Notes: generated by a model not told the origin, from the sequence alone. A stretch of DNA of 64,000 nt from an uncultured Bacteroidales bacterium (GCA_944326355.1 CALVDO010000002.1:62001-126000); one strand, 5' to 3'. Positions 24,343-34,197 are shown, counted from the stretch's first letter. Translations and numbers: made by a program.

Positions 24343-25344
24343 TTATCTCCTTAGGCGGACAAAGATGCTCAGTGGAAGCTTCTTTCCGAAACGGTCATTC
24401 AAGACAAGCTCCCCGGAGTCGATGAGCACATCTGAGGGCTCGGGCAGGCCGCCTTTACAGGCATCTGTCCCGGCTGCACCTCCGGCAATCCTGCGGTCGG
24501 CATTCCCACCTATTCCGAATGCCTGACGCACGGCAGTCTCGCCCAAGACGGCGGAATAGCCGTTCGAATACAGGTTGAGCACCATGAAGCTGTCCTTCGG
24601 AGCAAGGATGGCGGCCACATTGGTCAGCATCTCATACAGACATTCGTCAAGCTTCCATTTCTCCCCGTCCGGACCGTGTCCGTATGCCGGAGGATCGAGT
24701 ATTATGCCCTGATAGACATTGCCCCGCCGCGCCTCCCTGCGTGCAAACTTCATCGCGTCCTCAACGACCCATCTGATGTTGTCCATCCGGCTTATCTCCA
24801 TATTGTTCCTTGCCCAGGTCACCACCTGGCGCACGGAATCGAGATGGGTCACGTCTGCGCCGGCGGCCTTTGCCGCGAGCGATGCTGCCCCGGTATAGGC
24901 AAAGAGATTCAGCACCTTCGGCCTGGGAAGTCCGGATGAAGCGGCGGCAGACACAAGCTCCCGCGTGTTGCGCCAGATGTACTCCCAGTTCGGCGCCTGC
25001 TCCGGAAACACCCCGACATGCTTGAAAGCCGTAAGTCCCAGACGCAGTGAAAAGTCCGGACCGCCATCCTCTCCTTGATAGCGTATGACCCACTGATCGT
25101 CGGCCCTTCTGAGCTTTTCCCATGTGCCGCTGTCCTCCTTACCGGCCCTGCCGAATCCGGCGCCCGGCCTGAAGCGTATATGGGCCGTCCTTGCCCATTC
25201 GGCCTCAGACATCGACTTGCCCCACAGAGCCTTAGGCTCCGGCCTGACAAGAATATGGTCTCCAAATCTCTCAAGTTTCTCGAAATTTCCGGAATCGATG
25301 AGCTCGTAATCGGTCCAGAAGTCTCCAGGCGTCTCTATTGTCAT
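24343..25344 (-). CDS. Class I SAM-dependent methyltransferase (RlmI/RlmK-like)
   Basis: A 333-residue protein with the Rossmann methyltransferase core: motif I VLNLFAYTGAASLAAKAAGA (~144-163), an acidic residue binding SAM ribose (THLDSV), VEDAMKFARREARRG and motif IV IILDPPAYGHG (~217-227). The PF10672-type architecture places it near the 23S rRNA C5-cytosine / N2-guanine methyltransferases RlmI and RlmKL. The N-terminal ~110 residues (YELIDSGNFEKLERFGDHIL) are a beta-rich extension seen in Bacteroidetes homologues. Exact target base unknown. Divergent from pgk. Confidence 0.82.
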   Translation of the reverse strand: MTIETPGDFWTDYELIDSGNFEKLERFGDHILVRPEPKALWGKSMSEAEWARTAHIRFRPGAGFGRAGKEDSGTWEKLRRADDQWVIRYQGEDGGPDFSLRLGLTAFKHVGVFPEQAPNWEYIWRNTRELVSAAASSGLPRPKVLNLFAYTGAASLAAKAAGADVTHLDSVRQVVTWARNNMEISRMDNIRWVVEDAMKFARREARRGNVYQGIILDPPAYGHGPDGEKWKLDECLYEMLTNVAAILAPKDSFMVLNLYSNGYSAVLGETAVRQAFGIGGNADRRIAGGAAGTDACKGGLPEPSDVLIDSGELVLNDRFGKKLPLSIFVRLRR

Positions 25345-25488
25345 GATGTCGCATCTGTTGACATCCGGGACGGAAGTGTCGACAAGGACACGGGCATCCC
25401 GGATACGGTTAACCCTGCAAAAATACAGAATTTTAATCGATTATTGTAACAACAGGCCTTGGCCGGGTCATTATTCCGCATATTTTTC

Positions 25489-25496
25489 TATATTTG
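25489..25496 (+). promoter_or_regulatory. pgk -7 element
   Basis: TATATTTG, 85 bases upstream of the pgk start, fits TAnnTTTG. The remaining bases of 25345-25581 show no ORF or hairpin that I would call. Confidence 0.55.
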
Positions 25497-25581
25497 CAGA
25501 TTGTCTGAGACGGCAGGATTTTTGCTTGCAACCTCCGCCCGGACCGGATTCGGAAGAAACAACTTTTAACAGAATAACGTT

Positions 25582-26835
25582 ATGCAACAAAGTATTGACA
25601 CCTACGATTTCACCGGCAAGAAAGCTCTTGTCAGGGTGGATTTCAACGTCCCTCTCAATGAGAAGTTCGAGATCACGGACGACACCCGCATCAGGGCAGC
25701 CGTACCGACTCTCAAGAAGGTGATTGAGAAAGGCGGTTCAGTGATCATCATGTCACACCTCGGCCGTCCGAAGGGAGTGACAGAAAAATTCTCCCTCAAG
25801 CACATCCTCGGACGTGTGGAGGAACTTCTCGGAGTGCCGGTAAAGTTTGCCGACGACTGTCAGAATGCAGATGCTCAGGTTGCAGCCCTGAAGCCGGGAG
25901 AGGTGCTCATCCTCGAAAACCTCCGTTTCTATGCTGAAGAGGAGGGCAAGCCGAGAGGCCTCGCCGAGGACGCCACAGACGAAGAGAAGAAGGCGGCAAA
26001 GGCAGCAGTGAAAGAGAGCCAGAAGAAGTTTGTCGAGAAGCTCGCTTCATACGGAGACTGCTACATCAACGACGCATTCGGAACCGCTCACCGCGCACAC
26101 GCGTCCACAGCTCTCATCGCAAAATATTTCCCTAACGACAAGATGTTCGGCTATCTCATGGAAGGCGAGATCAAGGCTCTGGAGAAAGTCGTCAACAATC
26201 CTGAGCGTCCTGTTACCGCCATCATCGGAGGAGCCAAGGTCTCATCAAAGATCGGCATCATCGAGCATCTCTTCGACGTGGTCGACAACATGATCATCGG
26301 AGGCGGAATGGTCTACACGTTCATCAAGGCCCAGGGAGGAAAGATAGGCAACTCCCTCTGCGAGGACGATCAGCTCCAGCTTGCCCTCGACACTCTCAAG
26401 AAGGCAGAGGAGAAGGGCGTGAAACTCTATCTCTCGAAGGAAGTGGTCATCGCCGACGCCTTCTCGGACGACGCCAACACGAAGATCTGCCACAACACCG
26501 AGATTCCTGACGGATGGGAGGGCGTTGACGCAGCTCCGAGCACGCTCGCAGAGTGGGAGAACATACTCATGAAGTCAAAGACCATCCTCTGGAACGGTCC
26601 TGTCGGAGTATTCGAGATTCCTTCATTCGCAAAGGGCACCAACCGCGTGGCTGAGATCCTTGCAAAGGCTACCGAGAACGGCGCGTTCACTCTCGTGGGC
26701 GGCGGAGACTCAGTGGCTGCTGTCACCCAGATGGGTTACGCCAAGAAAGTCAGCTATGTGTCCACAGGCGGCGGAGCAATGCTCGAATACCTTGAGGGCA
26801 AAGTGCTTCCGGGTATTGCGGCTATCCGCGAATAA
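25582..26835 (+). CDS. pgk: Phosphoglycerate kinase
   Basis: Transfers phosphate from 1,3-bisphosphoglycerate to ADP in glycolysis. The 417 residues are the normal size. Hallmarks: [20 protein letters not shown] near the start, [48 protein letters not shown] and [13 protein letters not shown] at the nucleotide site. The preferred use of common codons (GAG, AAG, CTC) suggests high expression. A strong terminator follows. Its substrate, 1,3-bisphosphoglycerate, is also the usual FkbH substrate, though the genes are 10 kb apart. Confidence 0.97.
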   Translation: MQQSIDTYDFTGKKALVRVDFNVPLNEKFEITDDTRIRAAVPTLKKVIEKGGSVIIMSHLGRPKGVTEKFSLKHILGRVEELLGVPVKFADDCQNADAQVAALKPGEVLILENLRFYAEEEGKPRGLAEDATDEEKKAAKAAVKESQKKFVEKLASYGDCYINDAFGTAHRAHASTALIAKYFPNDKMFGYLMEGEIKALEKVVNNPERPVTAIIGGAKVSSKIGIIEHLFDVVDNMIIGGGMVYTFIKAQGGKIGNSLCEDDQLQLALDTLKKAEEKGVKLYLSKEVVIADAFSDDANTKICHNTEIPDGWEGVDAAPSTLAEWENILMKSKTILWNGPVGVFEIPSFAKGTNRVAEILAKATENGAFTLVGGGDSVAAVTQMGYAKKVSYVSTGGGAMLEYLEGKVLPGIAAIRE

Positions 26836-26895
26836 TCCCTGCGGAAACTGACGCAGCGACATATTCTCCCCGTCAGGGGGGGGAGAAAAAACATC

Positions 26896-26932
26896 AGACG
26901 GCCTCGGATACATTCCGAAGCCGTCTTTTTTT
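26896..26932 (+). terminator. pgk terminator
   Basis: 13-base arms (AGACGGCCTCGGA with TCCGAAGCCGTCT, one mismatch) followed by eight T. Confidence 0.88.
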
Positions 26933-26968
26933 GGGTGCCGGCACATACTTTTCCGCCGCGCAAGAGCA

Positions 26969-28579
26969 TCAGAGCATGTCCTCACCCGTACGCACCACTT
27001 TCACCCTGATGGCCTTATGGAACGGAATGAAGGCAGAGACTACAGCAACGGCAAGAGCCGCGACCATCATGCCGCCGAGAAGATCCTTTATCGAGAGGAG
27101 CATCCCCTGAGTCTGGAGAACGGAATCCAGAGAGGACACTGCCATCTGTCTCGCCTGGTCGAAGCCGTGTCCCTGAGAAATCGCCCCTGCAAAAGACTGG
27201 GCATACCTCGAGGCAGCCAGAGGGTCCGCATCGGTCACGGTCTCGGAAAGGGTCTGCACATAATGCTGCTGCAGACGGTACTGCGCATTGGAAAAGAAGG
27301 ACATCGATATGATCGGGGCCAGCACGGAACGGGTAGTTATAAGGAAGAAAGTGTTGGAGAACATCAGCTCAGGCTTCAGATCCTCAACTACATACAGTCC
27401 GAAAGCGATGAAGAGCACCATCATCCCGAAGCCGCGCAGAAGCATCGGAAAGATGAACATCTCATATCTCGCCGAGGGAGCGACTCCGAAGTAAAGTATG
27501 GCGAAATAGATGAAATAGCAGAACATTCCCGCCGAAATGAGGTATCTGAAACGCCACTTCTGCCACCTGAACCACCAGAAGCAGATGAACGCTCCGGCCA
27601 CATAGCCGGGAATCTGCCAGGCGTTGAGAGAATAGGTATGCAGGCTGTCCACACCGAGAACATTCATGAGAAACCTGGTGTTCAGCGTGCTGGACGAAGT
27701 CATGAACATGACGAAGAACATGAACGCATACCCTATCGGAGACTTCCAGTGCTTCATTATGGCCGTGCTGATGTAGAACTTTTCTTTTGGCGGATCGGTC
27801 ATCTGCCAGAGGAAGACGCACATCAGCACGGGCGCGATGACGCATGCGGCGATGATCAGGGGCGAATTGAACCAGTCGAGCGGCTTGCCGTAGTTGAAAA
27901 ACGACATCAGCGTGAGCGTTCCGACTGAAATGATGCACACGTTCTTGTAGTCGAACTCCCTCATGGAGAATCGGGACGGAGCACGGGTGCTGCGGAAGAC
28001 GACGAGGACGGCGAGCATGGCCAGAAGAAGCAGGATGATGACGGCCCAATACATGTACTTCCAGTCATAATAATAGGATAGCATGGCTGTACACATCATC
28101 GAGAGCTGTCCAGCGGAGAAGACAATCGGATAGAAATACGCGAAGAACTCGCTGCGGATGTCCTTTGGCGTGAACCAGGGCTTGATCACCCGTATGATCC
28201 AGAGCATCACGAATGCCTTTAGGAAGCCTATCATGAAGCTCGCCACTATGACGACGGACATGTGCTCCGAACGGGCGCATATCAGACTCAGAAGAGCCTG
28301 CAGGAGAAGGTCCCAGAGCAGGAGACTCTTCAGGGGAATGCTCGAAAGCACCTTAGGGACAAGCGGATAGGCTATCGCCATTCCGGCCGACACGCAGTAG
28401 TATGCCATCATGATGTCCTCGCTCATCACTCCGAGAGTGGAGGAAGTCTCAAGCGCACTGCCGGTGTAGGCCCCGTTCATCATTGATATCGGGACCAGCA
28501 CTATGAAGGCGGTGAGGATGCCCGCCCAGTGGGGAACACCGCGCCGCAGCGGCAGATTGGGATTGGACATCAGGCTCAT
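26969..28579 (-). CDS. MFS drug:proton antiporter (EmrB/DHA2-like)
   Basis: A 536-residue protein with about 14 membrane helices, the DHA2 number. The N-terminus (WAGILTAFIVLVPISMMNGAYTGSALET) and the IRSEFFAYFYPIVFSAG block match Bacteroidetes EmrB-like proteins. A long loop before the last helix (ADPLAASRYAQSFAGAISQG) is typical of the family. It is the last gene of a TolC-HlyD-MFS operon; its start overlaps the HlyD stop by 4 bases. The three proteins should form an inner membrane-periplasm-outer membrane exporter. Substrate unknown. Confidence 0.87.
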   Translation of the reverse strand: MSLMSNPNLPLRRGVPHWAGILTAFIVLVPISMMNGAYTGSALETSSTLGVMSEDIMMAYYCVSAGMAIAYPLVPKVLSSIPLKSLLLWDLLLQALLSLICARSEHMSVVIVASFMIGFLKAFVMLWIIRVIKPWFTPKDIRSEFFAYFYPIVFSAGQLSMMCTAMLSYYYDWKYMYWAVIILLLLAMLAVLVVFRSTRAPSRFSMREFDYKNVCIISVGTLTLMSFFNYGKPLDWFNSPLIIAACVIAPVLMCVFLWQMTDPPKEKFYISTAIMKHWKSPIGYAFMFFVMFMTSSSTLNTRFLMNVLGVDSLHTYSLNAWQIPGYVAGAFICFWWFRWQKWRFRYLISAGMFCYFIYFAILYFGVAPSARYEMFIFPMLLRGFGMMVLFIAFGLYVVEDLKPELMFSNTFFLITTRSVLAPIISMSFFSNAQYRLQQHYVQTLSETVTDADPLAASRYAQSFAGAISQGHGFDQARQMAVSSLDSVLQTQGMLLSIKDLLGGMMVAALAVAVVSAFIPFHKAIRVKVVRTGEDML

Positions 28580-29691
28580 CTCCTTCGTCTCACGGCCTCA
28601 GTCACGACCATCATTCCAGCCCTCATCTGGGCCATGTCCTCCTCGCTCGTGCCGCAGAACTCGATGCGGACCGGGATGCGCTGCTGGACCTTGACGAAGT
28701 TGCCGGCGGAATTGTCGGTCGGGACGAGGGAATATTTAGAGCCGGTGGCCTCGGAAATGGCGGTGACACGGCCCTCGAACACCTTTCCGGGGATGGCATC
28801 CACCCTGATGCGCACCTCCTGGCCTATGTATATGTCTGAAATCTGCTTCTCGCGATAGTTGGCTGTCACCCACTTGTCCGTATTGCGCACAAGATAAGTA
28901 ACCGTCTGTCCTCCCTGCACATACTGCCCTGGCTCAAGCGTCCTGCGCCCTGTGTAGCCGTCATAGGGAGCGATGACCGCTGAATATGACAGGTTGAGCT
29001 TTGCAAGATCCAGATCGGCCTCCCTCCGCATTATCGTGGCCCTGACTCCGGTCTGACGCTTCAGGGCCTCGGCATACTGCGACTCGAGGGCTGTCTTCTG
29101 CCTGAGCAGGGCCTCATAACGTGCCTGCGCAGCATCGTGATCCGCCTTGACCTGCTCGTACTGATGCAGAGCCACCGACTCCTCCGAAAGAAGCCGCTCA
29201 TACCGCTTGAGATCCTGCTCGTACTGCCACATTCTGGCCTTCGCCTCGAGGATGTTGGCGTCCTGTACCTCAATGTTGCTCCGGGACGTGGCGATCGCAG
29301 CCTCGAGCACGTCCCGGCTGCCTATGGCGTCAAGCAGGGCGGCCTCCGCCTCCTTCACCCTGATGGAATACTCCATGTCGTCAAGCAGAAGCAGCGTATC
29401 CCCCTTCCTTACATACTGATGCTCACGGAATCGCACTTCCTTTATGTAGCCGGACACCCTTATGTTCACCGGCGATATGTACTGGTCTATGAAGGCGTCA
29501 TTGGTGATGTCATACCTGACATATTTCCAGAAATGGCCAATGGTCCAGGTCAGGCCGCCGGCCACTATCGAGAAGAAGAACAGATTGACTATAAGATTTC
29601 TGAATCTCAATGCCCTCAGAAGCCTGCTTCTTCTTGTACCGTCCTGCGGGACCGTCCCGCCGTTATGTGCCTCTCCTTTTCCCTTATCCAT
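28576..29691 (-). CDS. HlyD/EmrA-family membrane fusion protein
   Basis: A 371-residue periplasmic adaptor. One membrane anchor (NLIVNLFFFSIVAGGLTWTI, ~33-52) is followed by a lipoyl half (VSGYIKEVRFREHQYVRKGD), a long coiled-coil hairpin (~105-225), the second lipoyl half (VIAPYDGYTGRRTLEPGQYV) and beta-barrel domain (WVTANYREKQISDIYIGQEV). It links the MFS pump at 26969 to the TolC protein upstream. The gene begins 6 bases after the tolC-like stop and overlaps the MFS start. Family firm. Confidence 0.92.
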   Translation of the reverse strand: MDKGKGEAHNGGTVPQDGTRRSRLLRALRFRNLIVNLFFFSIVAGGLTWTIGHFWKYVRYDITNDAFIDQYISPVNIRVSGYIKEVRFREHQYVRKGDTLLLLDDMEYSIRVKEAEAALLDAIGSRDVLEAAIATSRSNIEVQDANILEAKARMWQYEQDLKRYERLLSEESVALHQYEQVKADHDAAQARYEALLRQKTALESQYAEALKRQTGVRATIMRREADLDLAKLNLSYSAVIAPYDGYTGRRTLEPGQYVQGGQTVTYLVRNTDKWVTANYREKQISDIYIGQEVRIRVDAIPGKVFEGRVTAISEATGSKYSLVPTDNSAGNFVKVQQRIPVRIEFCGTSEEDMAQMRAGMMVVTEAVRRRR

Positions 29692-29697
29692 AATCTG

Positions 29698-31077
29698 TCA
29701 AAGTCTTCCGCAGGCTCTAAGAAGCCTGTAATAAGTATATATGACCCTCGTCCTGGCCTCTGTGAGCTGAAGCTCCGCCTCGAGCATCACATTGTTGGCG
29801 TCAAGCAGGTCCGTCAGGATGCTGAGCTGTTCGAAATACCTGTTCTGCATCATCCTGTAGTTCTCTTTCGCCTGAAGCACGGACAGCTCAAGGGTCTCTA
29901 CCTGGGCTATGGCCTCCTCATGACGGAGCCACGCGTCCCTGACCGTCATCCTCAGCTCCTGCATGGTCTGATCCATGGCATTGGACATCAGGCTCACGTT
30001 CCGCTTCATCTGCTCCACCCTCGTGCGGTTGCGGTAAAGAGATGATATCGGATAGGATATGCTCAGCCCTACGCTCCAGCTGTTGTTGTACATGTCGGCC
30101 ATCGTCCTCGACACAGGCCGGGCCAGCGCGTTTCCGGCATAGAGGGAAATGACCGGAAGATAGCCGGACCTGGCTATGTACACGTCGTTCTGCGCGAGAG
30201 ACACCCTCTCCCTTGCAAGAAGCACCGACGGATCCGATTCGCAGGCCTTCATCAGGCAGCTTTCATAGCTCTCTTCCATCACGACAGGGGCCAGAGCAGC
30301 CGTGTCCGGCACGATCAGAAGATCCTCATCGAGGCCGAGAAGTATGTCCAGACGCTGAGATGCCAGCATTATCGAATTGCGGGTCTGACGCAGCGAGATT
30401 CTGTCGCTCGAGAGCTGCAGCTCACTCCGGAGCACGTCGTTGGAGGTGATCAGGCCCTCCTCTCTGAGTCTCCTGATGTCCTGAAGACGGCGCTCCGACT
30501 CGGAGATGTTCTGCCTCATCACGTCATACTCCTTATAGAGACAGAACAGATTGAGATACTGCTCCATCAGTCCGAGCTTGATGTCGGCGGCATCCGAGGC
30601 GGTCTGAAGTCCTGCCGCCTTCTCCTGACTTTCGGCCCGCCTTATGGTGCGGCGGATCCTGCCTCCTTCGTACAGAGGCTGGGTGACGTCGACGGAATAG
30701 TTCTGGGACCAGTCGGGAGTCTCCGGAAAAGTCGGGTCGGAAAGCCCCCGTCGGAAGAGGGTCGGCTGCCCCACATAGCCTCCCGTCAGGCTCACCGATA
30801 TGTCCGGAGTCCTGGCAAGACGGGCCGAACGGAGCTCCTGGGCCGCTATCTCTTCATTTAGAGTGTCCGCCCTGAGGACGAGACTCGCCGACATTCCCCG
30901 CTCAAAGAGCTCGGACACGGTGAGCAGCAGAGTGTCAGAATCCGTAAAGTCCGCATCCGGCGCTACGGACGGCACTTCCGCTGCGGACGGCTCCAGAACG
31001 GCCCCTTCGGACCGCATGCCTGCCGTCAGAAGAAGGACGGCGGCAGAAAGACAGCATTTCAAACGGACAGACTTCAT
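29698..31077 (-). CDS. TolC-family outer-membrane efflux protein
   Basis: With the ATG at 31077 (GAGG ribosome site on the minus strand) the protein has 459 residues and a signal peptide (MKSVRLKCCLSAAVLLLTAGMRSEG). Two TolC repeats with long helices follow (ELRSARLARTPDISVSLTGG; RESERRLQDIRRL-type and YRMMQNRYFEQLSILTDLLD). The Met at 31131 would leave only ~12 bases of leader from the -7 element at 31151-31158. First gene of the tripartite operon with HlyD and MFS genes. It forms the outer-membrane channel. Confidence 0.92.
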   Translation of the reverse strand: MKSVRLKCCLSAAVLLLTAGMRSEGAVLEPSAAEVPSVAPDADFTDSDTLLLTVSELFERGMSASLVLRADTLNEEIAAQELRSARLARTPDISVSLTGGYVGQPTLFRRGLSDPTFPETPDWSQNYSVDVTQPLYEGGRIRRTIRRAESQEKAAGLQTASDAADIKLGLMEQYLNLFCLYKEYDVMRQNISESERRLQDIRRLREEGLITSNDVLRSELQLSSDRISLRQTRNSIMLASQRLDILLGLDEDLLIVPDTAALAPVVMEESYESCLMKACESDPSVLLARERVSLAQNDVYIARSGYLPVISLYAGNALARPVSRTMADMYNNSWSVGLSISYPISSLYRNRTRVEQMKRNVSLMSNAMDQTMQELRMTVRDAWLRHEEAIAQVETLELSVLQAKENYRMMQNRYFEQLSILTDLLDANNVMLEAELQLTEARTRVIYTYYRLLRACGRL

Positions 31078-31150
31078 CAAAAAGACCTCACTGCGCTTCA
31101 AAAACCACATGCTGCAGAACATCTGAACCACATACTGCAGAAAACGGGCG

Positions 31151-31158
31151 CAAAGGTA
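31151..31158 (-). promoter_or_regulatory. Efflux operon -7 element
   Basis: TACCTTTG on the minus strand, upstream of the TolC-family gene. It is back to back with the lgt promoter. Confidence 0.55.
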
Positions 31159-31212
31159 AGGTTTTTATGAATCGGTTATACCGCCCTGATATGATTTACA
31201 GAAAAAATCGCA

Positions 31213-31220
31213 TATCTTTG
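31213..31220 (+). promoter_or_regulatory. lgt -7 element
   Basis: TATCTTTG, 43 bases before the lgt start; divergent from the efflux promoter. Confidence 0.55.
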
Positions 31221-31263
31221 TGCGTTTTAAGAAGTTTTAAACGATACAACACAAACGACTGAG

Positions 31264-32145
31264 ATGTTCGATCTGCTTTTCGTAAACTGGCACATGAGCC
31301 CTGAGATTTTCCACATAGGGTCATTGTCAATAAGATGGTACAGCCTCCTGTTCATTTCGGGATTCTTCATAGGCTGGTTCATTTTCAAATGGTTCTTCAA
31401 GAGGGAGGGAGTGCCGGTGTCCCTTCTTGACCCTCTTCTGTATACTCTACTGATAGCCACAATCGTGGGAGCGAGGCTCGGGCACTGCATCTTCTATCAG
31501 CCGGACTACTACTTCGGCAGCTGGAAAGGATTTCTGGAGATATTCATGGTCTGGAAAGGAGGTCTCGCGAGCCACGGAGGCACAATAGCCCTGATCATCG
31601 CGATGTGGTGGTTTGCCCGGCACTACGGAAGAAAATACGACTTCGACCTGCTCTGGATGCTTGACAGGCTCTGCATCACCGTCTGCTTCGCCGGAGCGCT
31701 GATAAGACTCGGCAACCTCTGCAACTCGGAGATATACGGCGACGTGACCGGCCTTCCGTGGGGCTTCATCTTCGAACTCCGGGGCGAGACCGAGCCGAAG
31801 CATCCGACTCAGCTCTACGAGGCCCTGAGCTACACCATTCTCGGCTTCGTCCTGCTCTTTCTGTACAAATACAGGCTGGACAGGCTCAAGAGAGGCACCA
31901 TCCTCGGCATCTTCTTCATAGTGCTCTTCGGCATGAGATTCCTCATCGAATTCATCAAGGAGCCTCAGGTGGGCTTTGAGGAGGGCATGGTCCTCAACAT
32001 GGGACAGCTTCTCAGCATCCCGTTCATCGTGGCGGGCGCCGTGCTGCTCGTCTGGAGCATCCGATACGGCAAGCCTGCGATGATACAGCATCCGCAGAAG
32101 CACAGACAGGAGCCGACGCATCACGCCAAGAGCCTCGCAAGATAA
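31264..32145 (+). CDS. lgt: Prolipoprotein diacylglyceryl transferase
   Basis: Lgt moves diacylglycerol from phosphatidylglycerol to the lipobox Cys of prolipoproteins, the first step of lipoprotein maturation in the inner membrane. The 293 residues span about seven helices. Conserved blocks: IRWYSLLFISGFFIGWFI, GGLASHGGTIA (essential His-Gly region), GALIRLGNLCNSEIYG (Lgt signature Arg/Asn) and HPTQLYEA. The C-terminal tail is basic and His-rich (HPQKHRQEPTHHAK). The YbaK-type gene starts on the base after its stop. It would process the many lipoproteins in this window. Confidence 0.95.
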   Translation: MFDLLFVNWHMSPEIFHIGSLSIRWYSLLFISGFFIGWFIFKWFFKREGVPVSLLDPLLYTLLIATIVGARLGHCIFYQPDYYFGSWKGFLEIFMVWKGGLASHGGTIALIIAMWWFARHYGRKYDFDLLWMLDRLCITVCFAGALIRLGNLCNSEIYGDVTGLPWGFIFELRGETEPKHPTQLYEALSYTILGFVLLFLYKYRLDRLKRGTILGIFFIVLFGMRFLIEFIKEPQVGFEEGMVLNMGQLLSIPFIVAGAVLLVWSIRYGKPAMIQHPQKHRQEPTHHAKSLAR

Positions 32146-32706
32146 ATGACCGGCAAGATGACGGACTCGGAAAACGACAGGCTCGAGAGACGGCGGAAGA
32201 CGCTGGACTTCCTGACGGCCGCAGGCATAAGCTGGGAGCTGCACACGCATCCGCCGCTTCCGACGGTAAGAGAGGCTCTCGAATACTGGAAGGAAATCGA
32301 CGCCACTCACTGCAAAAACCTGTTCTTCAGAAACCACAAGGGCAACAGGCACTACCTCGTAGTGCTCGAATGCCACAAGGAGATGGACATCCACAGCCTG
32401 GAGAAGGAGCTGCATCAGGGCAAGCTGTCGTTCGCCTCACAGGAGCGTATGGAGAGATGCCTCGGACTGCTGCCCGGCTCGGTGTCGCCGCTGGGACTGA
32501 TCAACGACATCAACGTCGCCGATAGCGCCGACCCGAAGGAGCTGTTTGAGAACGGACACAGGGTGAAGCTCTTTCTGGACAGGGATCTGAAGGAGGCGGA
32601 GAAGCTGAGTTTCCACCCGTGCGAGAACACGTCGGGAGTGGTGCTGAGCAACGGAGGGTTCATGAAATTCCTCGCCCTGTGGGGAGGAGAATACGAATGG
32701 ATTTGA
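32146..32706 (+). CDS. YbaK/ProX-type aminoacyl-tRNA deacylase
   Basis: A 186-residue protein of the free-standing editing-domain family. Motifs: TLDFLTAAGISWELHTHPPLP, CKNLFFRNHKGNRHYLVVLE (with the catalytic-type Lys) and GSVSPLGLINDINVA near the substrate site. These enzymes hydrolyse mischarged tRNA(Pro) or tRNA(Cys) (Ala-tRNA(Pro) for the ProX/PrdX branch, which the N-terminal HPPLPT sequence favours). It is coupled to lgt (0-base spacing) and 7 bases before a HAD gene. Exact substrate not certain. Confidence 0.85.
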   Translation: MTGKMTDSENDRLERRRKTLDFLTAAGISWELHTHPPLPTVREALEYWKEIDATHCKNLFFRNHKGNRHYLVVLECHKEMDIHSLEKELHQGKLSFASQERMERCLGLLPGSVSPLGLINDINVADSADPKELFENGHRVKLFLDRDLKEAEKLSFHPCENTSGVVLSNGGFMKFLALWGGEYEWI

Positions 32707-32713
32707 GAAAGAG

Positions 32714-33490
32714 ATGATAAAAGCCGTATTTTTTGACATAGACGGGACACTCGTAAGCTTCAGGACACACGCGATGAGCGAAGAGACTGTCAGCTATCTT
32801 GAAAGACTGAAGGAGAAGGGCATAAAGACATTCATCGCAAGCGGACGCACCATCCTCACGATGGACAATCTGAGCGGATTTCAGTTTGACGGCTATGTGA
32901 CGATGAACGGAGCTCTGGTCATGGTTTCGGGCAAAGTGATAAGCCGCACGCCTATCGACAGGACGACGGCCGAGAAGATAGCCGAGACCGCCGACCGGGA
33001 GAGGATTCCATGCGTGGCCAACAGAGAGGACGTCATTGCCATAAACATGACGAACGAGGAGACGGAGAGAGCCTTCAGAATGATACGGATGCCCGAAATA
33101 CCGGTGATTTCCGCCGTGGAGATGGTCAGGGAGCCGGTCTACCAGTTCACCCTGTTCGCCGACAGCATGAAGGAGAAGGAGCTCTTCCTGCCTATTGCGG
33201 AAAATCTCGAGCCGTCAAGATGGAATCCGGCCTTTATGGACTTCAATCCGAAGGGGCTCACCAAGGCCGACGGCATCGGGGCAGTCATCAGGCATCTCAG
33301 GATCACTCGCGAAGAGACGATGGCCTTCGGAGACGGGGGCAACGACATCGACATGCTGAGATATGCAGGCATCGGCGTGGCGATGGGCAACGCGGAGGGC
33401 CACGTCAAGCAGGCGGCCGACCATGTGACGGCGACCGTGGATGAAGATGGAATAGGAAAAGCGCTGCGACATTTCGGCATACTGCAATAA
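32714..33490 (+). CDS. Cof-type HAD-IIB phosphatase
   Basis: The 258-residue protein has HAD motif I (VFFDIDGTLVSF, nucleophile Asp9), motif II (TFIASGRT), motif III Lys (LTKADGI) and motif IV (AFGDGGNDIDML). A C2B cap lies between ~85 and ~185. Family members dephosphorylate sugar phosphates, FMN or pyridoxal phosphate; substrate cannot be told. Third gene of the lgt operon. Confidence 0.9.
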   Translation: MIKAVFFDIDGTLVSFRTHAMSEETVSYLERLKEKGIKTFIASGRTILTMDNLSGFQFDGYVTMNGALVMVSGKVISRTPIDRTTAEKIAETADRERIPCVANREDVIAINMTNEETERAFRMIRMPEIPVISAVEMVREPVYQFTLFADSMKEKELFLPIAENLEPSRWNPAFMDFNPKGLTKADGIGAVIRHLRITREETMAFGDGGNDIDMLRYAGIGVAMGNAEGHVKQAADHVTATVDEDGIGKALRHFGILQ

Positions 33491-33495
33491 TTTCT

Positions 33496-33503
33496 TATAT
33501 TTG
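33496..33503 (+). promoter_or_regulatory. -7 element of the barrel-protein gene
   Basis: TATATTTG, 26 bases before the ATG at 33530. It rules out an earlier in-frame start at 33503. Confidence 0.55.
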
Positions 33504-33529
33504 TGAATTGTTCACAAAAATCTGAAATT

Positions 33530-34129
33530 ATGGACAGACTCATAAAGATCATTGCGACGGCATGCATGCTTTTCATGATTCCGTTCATTGCTGACGCACA
33601 GAGTTTCGGGATTAAGGGAGGAGTCAACTTCTCCAGCATCAGGAGCAGCGATGTCAAGGACAACCTCGGCTATCAGGCCGGACTCACCTATCAGATAGAT
33701 CTCCCGCTGTGGTTTTCGATCCAGCCCGAGATCATGTTCCATCTCAAGGGATGCAGGGTTACCGAGCTGAACGACAGGGCCATGGGGCTCGGATATCTCG
33801 AGATTCCGGTCAACGTGCAGTGGGGGCCGAGATTCAAAGACGGAGACATCCGCGTGTTCGCGCAGGGAACGCCTTTCATAGGCTACGCCATATCGAAGGA
33901 CATAGCCGACAGTGAAGGCAACCAGTACGGATGGAATAACGTCAACAGGTTTGAATACGGAGTGGGAGCGGGAATAGGCATCCAGCTGTGGCATCTGCAG
34001 ATCACAGGGCAGTACATCTGGAGCCTCGGCAATCTCATCAACCTCGACCGGGCCGAACAGGAGTTCAGGGACATTTTCTCCAGATCCAACTTCGGCGGCT
34101 ACACCCTGTCTCTGGCCATCCTCTTCTGA
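33530..34129 (+). CDS. Outer-membrane beta-barrel protein (PorT-like family), copy 1
   Basis: A 199-residue protein with a signal peptide (IIATACMLFMIPFIADAQ) and an eight-strand-type barrel: GIKGGVNFSSI, WFSIQPEIMFHLKGCRV, LGYLEIPVNVQWGPRF, FAQGTPFIGYAI, YGVGAGIGIQLWHLQITGQY and a C-terminal YTLSLAILF. This is the OMP_b-brl_2 / PorT-like pattern of Bacteroidetes. A related protein lies at 34527, separated only by thioredoxin. Function unknown. Confidence 0.85.
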   Translation: MDRLIKIIATACMLFMIPFIADAQSFGIKGGVNFSSIRSSDVKDNLGYQAGLTYQIDLPLWFSIQPEIMFHLKGCRVTELNDRAMGLGYLEIPVNVQWGPRFKDGDIRVFAQGTPFIGYAISKDIADSEGNQYGWNNVNRFEYGVGAGIGIQLWHLQITGQYIWSLGNLINLDRAEQEFRDIFSRSNFGGYTLSLAILF

Positions 34130-34197
34130 CGGGAACGCAGGTTCCATTGTATGCAAGCACAAGTTTCATTATTTATTTTATAAAAACAGGATTCATT

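Noticed and set aside
26866..26890. CTCCCC/GGGGGGGAG hairpin with a run of eight G, followed by AAAAAA
   Set aside because: No T-run follows on the plus strand, and a much better pgk terminator lies just downstream. The G-run could also be a sequencing soft spot.
31447..32415. A 322-codon minus-strand frame across lgt and the deacylase gene
   Set aside because: It covers two well-conserved plus-strand genes and has no signal, motif or ribosome site.
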